From: Thozetella sp. PMI_491
Taxonomy: Eukaryota; Ascomycota; Sordariomycetes; Chaetosphaeriales; Chaetosphaeriaceae
Direction of reading: 5' to 3'
NCBI GenBank assembly: GCA_021432635.1
Contig: MU270032.1
Span: 372,001 to 436,000 of the forward strand
DNA length: 64,000 bases
Positions 34,155 through 44,375 of the stretch are shown one piece after another. Under the pieces are notes generated by a model, which saw only the letters and a program-made list of their open reading frames with translations, was not told the origin of the DNA and did not search any database. The first letter of the stretch is position 1, and every line of letters starts with the position of its first letter. Made by a program: the position numbers and the translations under genes.

Positions 34155-35575
34155 TTATAGTTTGGACTCCTTCCGTGTTCTGGCCCACCCCGGTACTCTG
34201 CTCAGATCATAAATAGGTGTAATAAAAGGGTTAATCTCGGTCTTGGACGGTTCGACATCAGGGCGCCACCTCCACTTAAACGCCGTCTCGGGATCCAGCT
34301 TGTCCTCGATCATGTCTACGATATACTTTCCAAGAACAGGGAAAAACTTGAAGCCATGTGCCGAGCCTCCTGTTGCAATCTTCAGGTTGCGATGGGTTGG
34401 GTGGGGAGTGATGAGGAAGTGGAAGTCAAGGGTTTCTCCGTCCCTGAAAATTTCCCATGTTAACAAGGATTTCCCTAGGTAGATTTGTTCGACATATTCG
34501 GTGAAGGGCTTACCAGCAGATTCGAGTTGAGTCCCACGGTCTGTTAGCAAGATCTGAGCAGATATCCTGCGTGAATTTGCGGAATATGTCTGCGTATGGC
34601 TTCGGGACGTCATCGGTCGGATTATCCGACCTGTAGCGCGGAAGAGAAACGTCGGTGCCTTCGTAATTGGTGAAGAAGTTGCAGGACGCGATCTTAATGA
34701 TGCCATCGGCTGTAGGAGGGAACATCAGACCTAGCGAGGCAATTAGTCTGCATTCACACAGGTTTCAGGGCTGTGTGACTACCTCCGTCTAGATGATTGA
34801 TCATGGGCATATCGGCGTATTTTTTGTGATCCTCCGGTGACAGCTTGATGTGACAGACTGTGTGGCCCTTGACCACGAGCTGTCCCTTGAAATCAAGTAG
34901 TGTTCCGGCTGCGGCTCCGGTAGACAGGATCACAAGATCGGCAAAGTGAGCTTTGCCACTGGCAGCACGCACACCAATGCAGGTAGAGTTCTCATCATAG
35001 AGAAGCTGTTTGACAAAACCGTCGTGTCCGGTGATCCATTCCACCCCAGCCGCTTGGGCCGCATCGGCCATCCGTTTCAAGGCTGCGCCTGAGTCGGCCC
35101 AGCCGGCCGAGAAATTGGTGTAAGATATCCAGCCCTCTTGAGTGCCGTTAAGATACGGGAACCTCTTCTGGATCTCAGCCGGGGTCGCGAGCTTGTTCAG
35201 TTCGGTTCCGATCTTTTTGGCTGTCTCGTTGACCTTTTCGACGAAAACATGAGATGACTTGTCTCCAGCTAGGATCCAGCCGCTCTGCGTGAAGAGTCCG
35301 GAGAGAAGTCCATTGGGGTTCTTCCATTCCTTCATCGCCTCGGCCCCGAGGGTAGCATACAGTGGGTCCGGGTAGTCGGTTCGGATGACCTTGTTGAGAT
35401 CATTCCCAGCAGCTTCCAGCGCCGGGGGAGCCCATCTGTCTAGAACTTTAACAGACTTGTATCCTTTCTGGGCAAGAAAATATGCCGTCGTCGTACCAAA
35501 TGTACCTCCGCCGACGATAAGGACTGATCGCTGGTTCGCGGCGGCATCGGCTGCTGGAATATCTAGCGTATACAT
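34155..35575 (-). CDS. peroxisomal FAD-dependent amine oxidase (sarcosine/fructosyl-amino-acid oxidase type), 3 exons
   Basis: The start at 35575 gives MYTLDIPAADAAAN, soon followed by the FAD-binding VLIVGGGTFGTTTAYFLAQK. Then come DLNKVIRTDYPDPLYATLGA, SYTNFSAGWADSGAALKRMA, LVILSTGAAAGTLLDFKGQL, and after two introns LMFPPTADGIIKIASC and ITPHPTHRNLKIATGGSAHG. This order is that of the sarcosine oxidase, L-pipecolate oxidase and fructosyl amino-acid oxidase (amadoriase) group, about 430 residues long. The enzyme would oxidise a secondary amine to an imine with release of hydrogen peroxide. The protein ends RKESKL, a standard PTS1 signal for peroxisomes, where catalase can remove the peroxide. 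The usual covalent-flavin Cys was not assigned. Nearby genes (regulator, permease) fit amine catabolism. Confidence 0.88.
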
Positions 35576-36372
35576 GATCCTAGGAGCCACAACATTCACG
35601 AAAAAGATGGAAGAAACAAAATGATAGAGATTTATATATGACTCCCTCTTCACTAGGTAGGTACGTTCATAAATTGTATGTCTGGGCAGAAGCTGCTCTA
35701 CCAACAAGTTATTATGCAAGTCAAAAAATAGCTGTAGGGTGCTCCGAAATCGGATGAATGGACAATTTATCAGACCACACCGGGCGACAGTGCCATGCGC
35801 CTTTCGATTAGCTACCCCAAGGATATTCGATGAAATAATTCCCATAGGACGTGCAGGTTAAGTAGCGGCGGGAGTGATCCGTTCGTTAGGTAGCCCGAGC
35901 TAGAGGGGTTTGGTCCGCCCGGAAATAAAAAGGAAGGATGGCTCCGTCAAAGCATTGTGGCCCACATTAACAACATAGTCTCATAGACGAAACAATCCTT
36001 GTTCGTTTATTGGCGCAGGAAATAAAATGCTGAGAATTTACAGGGGCAGCAGCAAGCCCGCTTGGCCATCAACGAACCGATCAGGTCGTTCACTAGCTTT
36101 CAAGCCCTCAAATGTGGCTGGTCTCTGTCCTGCACGAGGCTAACAAGCACACACGAGATGGATTCTACATTGTCTCTTTAGGTACTTATGGGATAATCAA
36201 ATGTGAGAGTCGAGAACAAGTGACACGAGGATCCCACTGGATAGTTGACACTACAGCTCCTCGGCATCTTGGCCCTCCGCATTTACACCGTATTGGGCAT
36301 AAATCCGTTGAACGATTTGATCTTAGAGTAGTATTTCCTTAGGCTATTAAATTCGTCTTATATCCTTGAAAT

Positions 36373-36760
36373 CCACTTCCGTAACGGTGTGGTATCTAAT
36401 CTCGGCCTGGAAGAAAAAACGTGCACTGCAAAATAAAGTGGACACCCATACAAATAATAAGGTATCATAGCATCACGACTGAACTTGTAACGAGCGACCA
36501 CCACATATTTCAAGTGGGAAAATGCTCTGAAATTTTGACTGGCATTTCTCATAATATATTTGTATCTTAAAGTTTTTTCTCAGATTTTAAAGCATTATAT
36601 TTGAGTCTTTGTTGCTGATATAAAGATAGTACATGTTTTGCAGTGCGCGTTTTTTTTTCCAGACCGTGCTAATCTATGGAGTGCCGGGTCCACTGCCGTG
36701 ACGGTGTAGTACCTAATCTGTGGAGTATTGGGTCCACACAGCGGACTCTACTCCGACGTG
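36373..36760. repeat. 44-bp tandem repeat interrupted by the inverted-repeat element
   Basis: A unit of the form CTAATCT(A/G)TGGAGT, then GGGTCCAC, then GCCGTGACGGTGTAGTAC begins at 36669 and again at 36713. The end of an earlier copy (CCACTTCCGTAACGGTGTGG) lies at 36373-36392, just left of the element. The copies differ mostly by transitions. The element therefore seems to have landed exactly at a unit boundary in a short array. Confidence 0.55.
36401..36668. mobile_element. candidate MITE, 268 bp with 33-bp terminal inverted repeats
   Basis: The left end CTCGGCCTGG..GCACTGCAAAA (36401-36433) matches the reverse complement of the right end (36636-36668) over all 33 positions with four mismatches, three of them transitions. 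Both ends are flanked by CTAAT (36396-36400 and 36669-36673), which could be a target duplication or part of the surrounding tandem repeat. The 200-bp AT-rich interior has no coding capacity, so movement would need a transposase from elsewhere. The superfamily could not be assigned. Confidence 0.6.
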
Positions 36761-37398
36761 ATAGTCGGGGCTGCTCGTCCAAGGTATCATTGGTATGAGA
36801 ACAATGGAGGATTACCCTGCCCTTCATCCGCCGCGGGCATGCGAACTCCACAATTCGAGGTGCTAATAGAGCAGATCACCCCCAAGCCAGCGCTGTCGGA
36901 TGTCTGGCTCCGGTAGGGACTTTTACCTGCCGAAGAGCCCAAATGCCATGGCCGCTCACGGGTGCCTTAATTCTAGCATATGCCTGCCCCTCTGTCGCTC
37001 TTGGGCAATCCTTCAGTGTCGTGGCATTGAATAGGTACTCGCGATGGTCTGCTGATTTATGGGTATTCCTAGATCCTATCTACAGCATAAACTCAGAGTC
37101 AGGAGTAGCAGAAGCGGCATGTTATCTCCCGTTGCTAGCATACGTAGCTATCTTAAAATAAGACTAGAATTAAAGGTCCCATCCGCGTACGCACGTTCCC
37201 ACCCCCCTAGTCTTGATAGTGCTTTGGCCCACACGAGGGACAGGGGGCGAGTAGCAGAGGCAAGTAGGTCCGAAGAAACTAAAGACAGACAAGATGGGGA
37301 GCCTCCTCGCTGGCCATCATCTGGGCTTTCTTCGCAACTTAGCAGCTCGGCCGCTCATCAACTCAAACCCAAGCTGTCGAGAATACAGATTGGCAGCC

Positions 37399-39388
37399 AT
37401 GGAGACGAAGAAGTCTATCGACAGCACTGCTGTGGCGCCGGCGCCGCCAAAATATGCCGACTATGATGTTGGTGAGAGTGTTAAGGTTATGGATGGCGTT
37501 GACTCCGGTCACGGAGAGTACCACCGCACTTTCACACCTAGACAAATCCACGTACGTGTGTTGTCCATCCCAGCGGCCCGGGACCGCGGCTATCATCGCA
37601 AATGGGAGCTTATCGAGCTTTTAGATTATGTCTCTTGGTGGTCAGATTGGGGCCGGTCTCTTCATCACCACCGGGCTGAATCTGAGAAATGCTGGGCCAG
37701 GTGCCCTGCTGATCGGCATCTTGCAAGTCTGCTCCTGTGTCTTCGCCCTACACCACACCGTCAGTGAAATGACGATTGCGTTCCCGGTCTCTGGAAATTT
37801 CATCGATTTTGCCGACCGATTTGTCGACCCCGCGTTTTCTTTTTCCGCTGGCTTTTCTATGTGGCTCGGGTGGACCGCTATCGTTGCCGCAGAGGCTACA
37901 TTCTTCGCAGTCGTTGTCAACTACTGGGCGCAAGACAGCGTGCATCCCGCTGTTTGGTGTAAGTGGCTAGTCATGATTAAGTTGTTTTGCATTCAGATCC
38001 TAAAAAAGTCCTATAGATACACTGTTCTTATTGGTAATGTTGGGCATATTCATTCTACCGAGCAAATGGTTTGCATGGTTTGAATGTCAGTTCTCCCCTT
38101 GGCTCAACTCTCCCCAGCCAACATTTCCGCAGAGGGAATGTTGCACTCAGGTTTGGCTGAGAAATATCTAACTGCTTATCTTAGACTTCGTTGCTATCCT
38201 AAAGGTCATGACTCTTTTGATCTTCATGGTTGTTGCCTTCGCCATCATTTTCGGTGCTGGACCAAAGGGCTATGTGCACCACGGCGAAACATGGCAGAAT
38301 GGGCTTGCTTTTTTAAACGGATTTAAAGGATACGGCACTACTGTTCTTATCTTAGTTTCTGCTATCGGAGGTAAGCTGATATTGGATGAAAATGCGGCGA
38401 GCCTGCAATTGACGCTGTTCTAGACAATACGTTTACTGGTTTCCTCGCTGGCGAGACCGTCTCGCCTCGCTACTCAGTCGGCCACGCTGCATTCTTGGTC
38501 CCAATCCGAGTTGTCGTCGTTTACTCACTCTCCGCCATCTTCATCGGATTGTTGGTGTCCCCAGTCGATGAGCGTCTTTTCGGGGGCAGCGGCGTCGCCG
38601 CTAGCCCTTTCACGATTGCTATCGACAATGCAGGCATACCCGGGCTCCCGCATCTCCTCAACGCCGTGATCCTATTTGCTGTTGCCTCTATTGGCGCAGA
38701 AAGTATTTACGTGGCATCCCGAATTCTGCGAACCATGGCCTTTCAAGGGCTGATTCCGAAATGGGTTGCAAAAGTGGACAAGAAAGGTCGCCCAGCGAAC
38801 TCACTTGGGGTCACCTCCCTCCTGGTCCTCTTGTTGACATACATCAACCTGAGCGCTAATGGAACCACCGTATTCAATTGGATTATCCAAATTACTGTAA
38901 TCGGATACTTTATGGTTTGGGTATTTATCGCAATCACCAGTTTCCGATTCAGAGCTGCGCTGAAAGCACAAAACGACGGTCTTTTATCCGAGACACATGC
39001 TTGGAAGTCCACCTTTTGGCCTCTCCCGCCTCTCTGGTTGCTTCTCAACTGCACTTTCTTCCTGGGCTCGTCGCTGTATCTCGCTTTATACCCGATCGTA
39101 AGTCAGAGTCTCCTTCTAATTATTTATAGTTTTGGTCTACTAACCAAACATCAGGATGTTGACACACCTTCGGCGTACTATTTCTTCCAATACATGTTTG
39201 GGTTCATTTTGATTCTCGTTTGCGGAATTGGGTATAAGATCATCATGAGAACGAAACTTCGGGATCTCAAGGAAGTTGATCTGCAAACTGGACGACGGCC
39301 ATTGACCGTGGCCGAGATTAACATGCTCGATGACTATAACGCTCTGCCTCGTTGGAGAAAGTTCGTCACATTTGTCCAGCTTTGGTAA
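37399..39388 (+). CDS. amino-acid permease (AAP/YAT family), 6 exons
   Basis: The start at 37399 gives METKKSIDSTAVAPAPPKYA, a hydrophilic cytoplasmic tail ending in YHRTFTPRQIH. After splicing, the core follows: MSLGGQIGAGLFITTGLNLR, AGPGALLIGILQVCSCVFAL, FPVSGNFIDFADRFVDPAFS, GFSMWLGWTAIVAAEATFFA, LFLLVMLGIFILPSKWFAWF, GAGPKGYVHHGETWQNGLA and IRVVVVYSLSAIFIGLLVSP. It continues with SIGAESIYVASRILRTMAFQ and RPANSLGVTSLLVLLLTYIN, and ends FVTFVQLW with TAA. All joins are in frame. The family transports amino acids with protons across the plasma membrane; specificity is not visible. It differs widely from the permease at 3.4-5.9 kb, so the two are old paralogues. Proximity to an amine oxidase and a zinc-cluster gene suggests uptake of a shared substrate. 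Confidence 0.9.
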
Positions 39389-40141
39389 ACTCTATTTGCT
39401 ATTCTAGTTATGGATAGAGTTTCTAGAAATATGGACAAGGGTATTAGAGGGTTAATGGATCGCAGAAGGTTTCTATAGCAGTTCAAGATATTTGCAGTCT
39501 ACGGCATGTGATCGTTGTTTACATAAAAGTCTTTGGCACGTATAGTTTGACTCAATGAATTGCATCGGAAATGAAGTATCCTTGGCTCTGACGCAGGTGC
39601 TTCAGAGCTCGACAAACACATACCACAGGAATTGAAGACGGCAAATTGTTATGTAGCCCAGACGGCCGAGGAGCAACGATGAGGGCGACTATGAATGCTT
39701 GTCAGATGTTGAAGAGTTTAGTCATGCTCCATCTGAAGTTTGAACTACTAGGGAGCTCTGGGACGAGGGGCGGGTGTGAGTTTTGGTAGGGTCTGAAAAC
39801 ATCATGATCGATCTAGAATTAAGTATGGGAGAGCAACAGGGATTATCTCGATTGCGGCTCTTTCCTATACTTTCCGTTGCAGGCACTAGTCTTAAAGAGC
39901 CCGTAACTAGTGATGCGGATAGTGCATGGTTATTCGCTTACCATGCCTAATATGGGCATCTTCTATGGCTGTACACGTCATCCTCGACAGTCGGGTAATC
40001 AAGTCCAAAACGCCGATTCAACCAAGCACATCGTCTTGTAAGGGGCGATTAAGTATTTATGGGGATAAAAATATCATCTCTTGTTAGCTGAGCTGCAGTT
40101 GAGAATCGTTGCTAAAGAACGGCAAGGACGTCAAGCATAAA
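39389..40141. other. intergenic, no gene seen
   Basis: Permease 3' flank and GFA-gene upstream region. No ORF of note. Confidence 0.5.
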
Positions 40142-40746
40142 ATGACTGAGAAATCGACCTTCCAGGTTCGACGCCCATTCACCGGGTCATGCCATTGCGG
40201 TGCCACCAGATACATCGTCTACCTCAACATACCTCACCAAAGGCCCACTCGCCAACTTCCCGTACAGGTCTCGTATCGCTGCAACTGCAAGATATGCCAG
40301 AAAAGCGGGATGCTACATCTGAAAGTGGAGAGCTCGCCCGACGATTTTATTCTACTGTCGCCTCTCGACCCGCTCACAGAGCTTGAGAACTATCTCTGTG
40401 ACACAAAGCAGATCCACTGGCCTTTCTGCAAACATGCGGCGTGCGGTGCTTCAGCTTCATGGGCAAGCATGCAGTCACCGAAGTAGAGCTCCCCGGCACG
40501 AATGCTGAGGGCGAGAAGACACGGTTTTGGCACGTGGTTAAAGAGGGCTGGAAGGAGGGCAGCAAGTTAACAACAGGGTGTTGTCTCGCCGTCAATGCCT
40601 TGACGATTGATGCCGGGCAGGAGGGTATCGACCTGGCAGAATGGACTGAAAAGAATTTTACGGTTTATGTCAACAACATTGAAGCGGATGGGAAGCCAAA
40701 GGGGGGGAGATCCGTTGAACGTCCATTCCCAGGTGGTTGCTACTGA
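40142..40746 (+). pseudogene. GFA/CENP-V (Mss4-like) zinc domain gene with a one-base frameshift
   Basis: The first frame reads MTEKSTFQVRRPFTGSCHCG, then GATRYIVYL, SYRCNCKICQKSG, DDFILLSPLDPLTELENYLC and QIHWPFCK. It contains CxC and CxxC zinc ligands of the GFA fold (GSCHCG, CNCKIC). At 40430-40433 (AAAC) the frame should continue as TCGVRCFSFMGKHAVTEVEL, which lies one base off: a single base is missing from the run. The second frame then runs to FPGGCY and TGA at 40744-40746, giving a normal length of about 200 residues. GFA-like enzymes act on glutathione adducts or related carbonyls, but most fungal members are uncharacterised. A real one-base deletion or an error in a short A run are equally possible. 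No intron fits. Confidence 0.8.
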
Positions 40747-41074
40747 TGGCACTTTGGTCTGCTATTGGATAGCATCGATCAAATTGACAAAGGACTAGCT
40801 CTAGTAGCCGTATCTCAGCCCAGGGTGATACACTGTTAATACAAAGGAGCGTGGCGATTGCTGGAAGGACTGTGGAATCTCCATTGTTCTAGAACAACCA
40901 CTTCCTCCCGATGCAGCCGAGTCTTTATCCGCCGGCCAGTTGTTACAACTGTGAGGGAACTAGGTGATTACCTAAACATTATACTGGAACTGAAACTTCA
41001 TGATGTTAACAATATCATCTTGGGACTCTTTGGGAGAGAAGCTGTTATTTGGACGATTATAGATAAGTTTCTGA
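40747..41074. other. short spacer
   Basis: A weak plus-strand frame (40858-41151) with LNIILELKLHDVNNIIL could be an upstream exon of the next ORF, but no in-frame join was found. Confidence 0.3.
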
Positions 41075-41701
41075 AGCCCCTCTCCAACTCTGATACTGAC
41101 GTTCTACTTCATCCTAGCCCTAGCTCTAACACACGCAGCAGCACCCACTAATTTTGAAGCCACTGATCTCGGTGAGAAGTACGTTAGTCCATATCTAGCA
41201 ATGGATACTCTATTGCAACTCGGTACTACTGATGAGTTCGTGGACTCGAAAGGAGCCCGTCAAATCACGGTGGTGTACCATACGAATCTTGTTGCCAGGA
41301 TCACGTTAGAGCCTTACGACCAAATCGATGTTGATGTCACTTTTCCGAGGCTCCATGGAAGCCACAGCGGGCATGACATGGCTTGTGTCGCTAAACAAAG
41401 TGTCCTCGAGATGTACCGCGGAATTTTGCATGTTCTGGTATGCAATCTCGAGGGCCTCCATGGCCAGACGCTTATGACCGCCGTCACCTCAACCATCGCG
41501 GCTGTCGATCGACTCCGCGACGACAAGCAGCACCAGGAGGTTGTAGTTCTCAGGAGACCATCATTGCTACGTCTCGGTTCTCGTAGGGCTCGCCTTAGTG
41601 ACATCTCATCTTTGGATGAAATCATCCAAAAGACCCGAGATACCCTTCACACCAAGTTCATTGAAACTTGCGGCTTGTTTGAGACGGCGAAGCGCTTCTA
41701 A
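41075..41701 (+). CDS. uncharacterised ORF, possibly secreted, start uncertain
   Basis: I do not recognise this protein. The frame is open from 41075 to a TAA at 41699-41701. The first ATG is at 41201 (MDTLLQLGTTDEFVDSKGAR, 166 residues). In-frame codons before it read ILTFYFILALALTHAAA, which looks like a signal peptide lacking its Met. The later part is soluble and Arg/Asp-rich (MTAVTSTIAAVDRLRDDKQH, LSDISSLDEIIQKTRDTL). A missing first exon, a non-ATG start or a decayed gene are all possible. Neighbours are a frameshifted gene and an intact oxidase, so context does not help. Confidence 0.35.
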   Translation, partial: SPSPTLILTFYFILALALTHAAAPTNFEATDLGEKYVSPYLAMDTLLQLGTTDEFVDSKGARQITVVYHTNLVARITLEPYDQIDVDVTFPRLHGSHSGHDMACVAKQSVLEMYRGILHVLVCNLEGLHGQTLMTAVTSTIAAVDRLRDDKQHQEVVVLRRPSLLRLGSRRARLSDISSLDEIIQKTRDTLHTKFIETCGLFETAKRF

Positions 41702-42114
41702 ATTCGTGCCACAGGATTTCCTAGGCCATAAGAGGGGGAAAGGCCGAGCAGGATCCCTTCTGGAGACCTTCGTTGATTATCGTGGTAGAATGCCCCTCGA
41801 GCTTCTCTCATAAATGTCACCGTCTTTTAGTAGACCCAAGGTAAGTTTAGACTGCGAACAATACCTCTCGGAAGAGCGTAGAGATGGGAGCTATCCCGAA
41901 AGTGTCAATAATATTATCATACATCGGCGATCCACGCGTTTGTGATTGTAAATGTGTCCTTTATTGATTTTATTAACTTTATCTTCGTCGCTGAGTGTTA
42001 TTCATCTCTGAAGATTATGATATATCTCTTTGTGCGGGCCCAAGAAAAGCCGCCACTTCCATATCATCATCCACGGACTGTGTTCCCCTTACGTAGCCCA
42101 GACTGCAAACCAGC
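41702..42114. other. short spacer between converging units
   Basis: Nothing recognised apart from AT-rich flank sequence. It probably holds the 3' untranslated region of the multicopper oxidase. Confidence 0.45.
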
Positions 42115-44375
42115 CTAAGTGCTGCAAAATCGACTTGCGGCTATTCCAGAAGGACTGTTGCTGAATCCACGGATTTCATCGCCGAGCACTTGGATCGCCA
42201 TAGTCATGCCGCTTGCCTGGTGCCACAGGACGTGGCAGTGTAACGCCCAGATGCCATCGTTGTCGGCCAAGAATCTGAGAACCACGTAGCCCCATGGCGG
42301 CACATAGACGGTATCTCTGCGCACCGGATTCACAAGATTGAATGGACCACCGCGTGGCGGCTTTGATTGGAAGGGATTGTAGTAGTCCCACCCGCCGTTC
42401 CCCCCATACGATGCGACTACGTAGAAGTCGAATCCGTGCTGGTACATTATATCTCGTTAGCTGCTAGCTTCTCAAGCTAAGTCTCTTTTACGGATTGAAG
42501 GACTCTTACCAAGTGAAACGGGTGTCCAGTGCTATCAATGTTGTTGATTGTCAACTCGACCCAGGTTGACTCTGAGCCGGTCCACGGCACGAGCTGGTGA
42601 CTATCCCAATTTTTTCTGTCTGAGGCCACCAATGGCAAGCTCTGTGGCTCCCATGTCGTACGGTTGATGAATCCTTTGGGAACGTTGAATAAGTGATTTA
42701 GAATCTCGACGTTCGTGTATATCATGAATGGTTTGTAATTGTCCGGGAGCGGACTGGCGAGGGTAGTCCCATTCGCGCTCGGAAGATCAAATCGAACCAC
42801 TTCTGGTTTGGGTTCCATTCCCCGCCGGCTTGTAGATTTGGCAGCAAGGAGGAAGGACTGGGTTGGAGTAAGAGCAAAGTTAGGCTGTAAAGAATATCTT
42901 CGCGAAGAGTTAGACTGGAGAAATGGTGCAAAGAGGTAATGATAACGCTTACTCGTCGTCCATAACTATCGTCACCTCGGTGTCAGTGTCGTAGACTTCT
43001 TTCGGCCAGGAGACAATGAAGTCTACCCTCTGGGCAGGGTAGAGCACGCCGACTGTGTTGGCGAGATGAGAGTCGAGGGGTTGGCCCCCGTCCACCTGAA
43101 CGGGCTTCATTACCGAGTCCGCAATTGTGAAAGATATACCAGTTAAAGACCTAATCACCGAGTTATTTGACCGGGATTTGAAATGGTGCGCTCGCTAACA
43201 CTTACCCAACATTGACGAGCCGGATCCTGTACCGCACGCTTTTGTCTAACAACAGCTCTGGCTTCTCTACCTCGCTGCAGTCGACTGGGGCTGCTGCAGT
43301 GGCCATGGAGCACTCAAAATATCCAAGACCGTTAATGAGCAGCGAATCGGGATTTGGCTAGCCTGGTTAGCGGTCAATGCATGGTTGGAACGCCCGCCAC
43401 GTACCTCGTTTCCGGTGTCGGTGGCCGCTGCGAAGGTGGCGAGGACCTTCTCGGCTTGCCAGTGGTACCAATCCCCAGCCAAGAACAGAAGCTCGCGGTC
43501 ATATTGAAAGGAGTCATTCTCGGACACAGCGGGGTTGTGGACTACCAGTCCGCCGTATAGACCATCCCCACGATGTACCTCTGAGTGTGCGTGGTACCTG
43601 CTGCCGGTCAGAGATGCTCGAGGTCATGCAATGCCCGACTCACCAGAATGTTCCAGCCTGGTCGTCGATTGGAACTCTGTAGGTGAATGTTTTGCCCGGC
43701 TTGATAGCGCACTGGGTGATACCCACTGGCCCGTCCATATGGTTCGCCCCTAAAGACGTTGGTTAGTCGCATTGTGGTAGGGGTGAGCAGGAGAGAACCC
43801 TACCTCGCATGTGCATTCCATGCCAATGAAGAGATATCTCTTCATCGGAAAAGTTAAGGATCTCTATCTCGAGAACGTCGCCGGATCGCGCCTCGATTGT
43901 TGGGCCCGGGAATTGATCTTTGGCCGTCAGTGAAGATTTCCGAAGGAGTGCTGAAGTAGCCCTTCGCCTTACTATTTATGAGAAATACTTCTTTCTTGAC
44001 ACCATCGGGCGCCCGGGATTCTTTCGTGATATTCCACGTGAACTGTCTCAGGCCAGGGTCACGCGACAGGTGCTCTTCCGGATGGAGCAGGACAGCCAAG
44101 TCCCGCTGTGGCCCGGGTTCCGTAGCCGCTTCCGCAGGTTCGGTCGCCTGTGTCGTCGGGGTCTTGAAAGCCTCCTGCCATTGCAGGTATAAGATAAAGA
44201 AGGTTGATACGACTATCAACAGCCCTAGCGCGAGCATCTGGATAGACGGCCAACCTCTCCGGCGGTGGTTGACCGCCGTGTCCTGCTTCCAGCGCGGGGT
44301 GGTGGCCATCCTGCCGCTGTGGCCCGTCAATGCCCCGTCTACGTCCGATATCGTTGGCGAAGACGAGCGCGGCAT
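42115..44375 (-). CDS. membrane-anchored multicopper oxidase (laccase/ferroxidase-like), 8 exons
   Basis: The start at 44375 gives MPRSSSPTISDVDG and then, instead of a cleaved signal, an internal helix (MLALGLLIVVSTFFILYLQW near residues 47-66), a type II anchor. The copper sites follow in order: FPGPTIEARSGD and LHWHGMHMRG, YHAHSE, HPFHL spliced to HG, and HCHVLWHQASGM with the type 1 Cys and axial Met. All four ligand clusters (HWHG, HAHS, HPFHLHG, HCHxxxH) are complete. An intron with donor GTAAGG joins FLIN to NQFPGPTIEA and removes an apparent frameshift. The axial Met suggests a low redox potential. Fungal relatives oxidise phenols, pigments or iron. The extracellular or vacuolar-facing catalytic domain is inferred from the anchor. 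All exons join in frame. Confidence 0.9.

Larger units (their letters stand above)
35576..37398. other. 1.8-kb spacer with an inverted-repeat element
   Basis: Contains the candidate miniature element and the tandem repeats described separately. The rest shows only short ORFs. It lies between divergent genes (oxidase to the left, permease to the right) and so holds both promoters. Confidence 0.5.
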
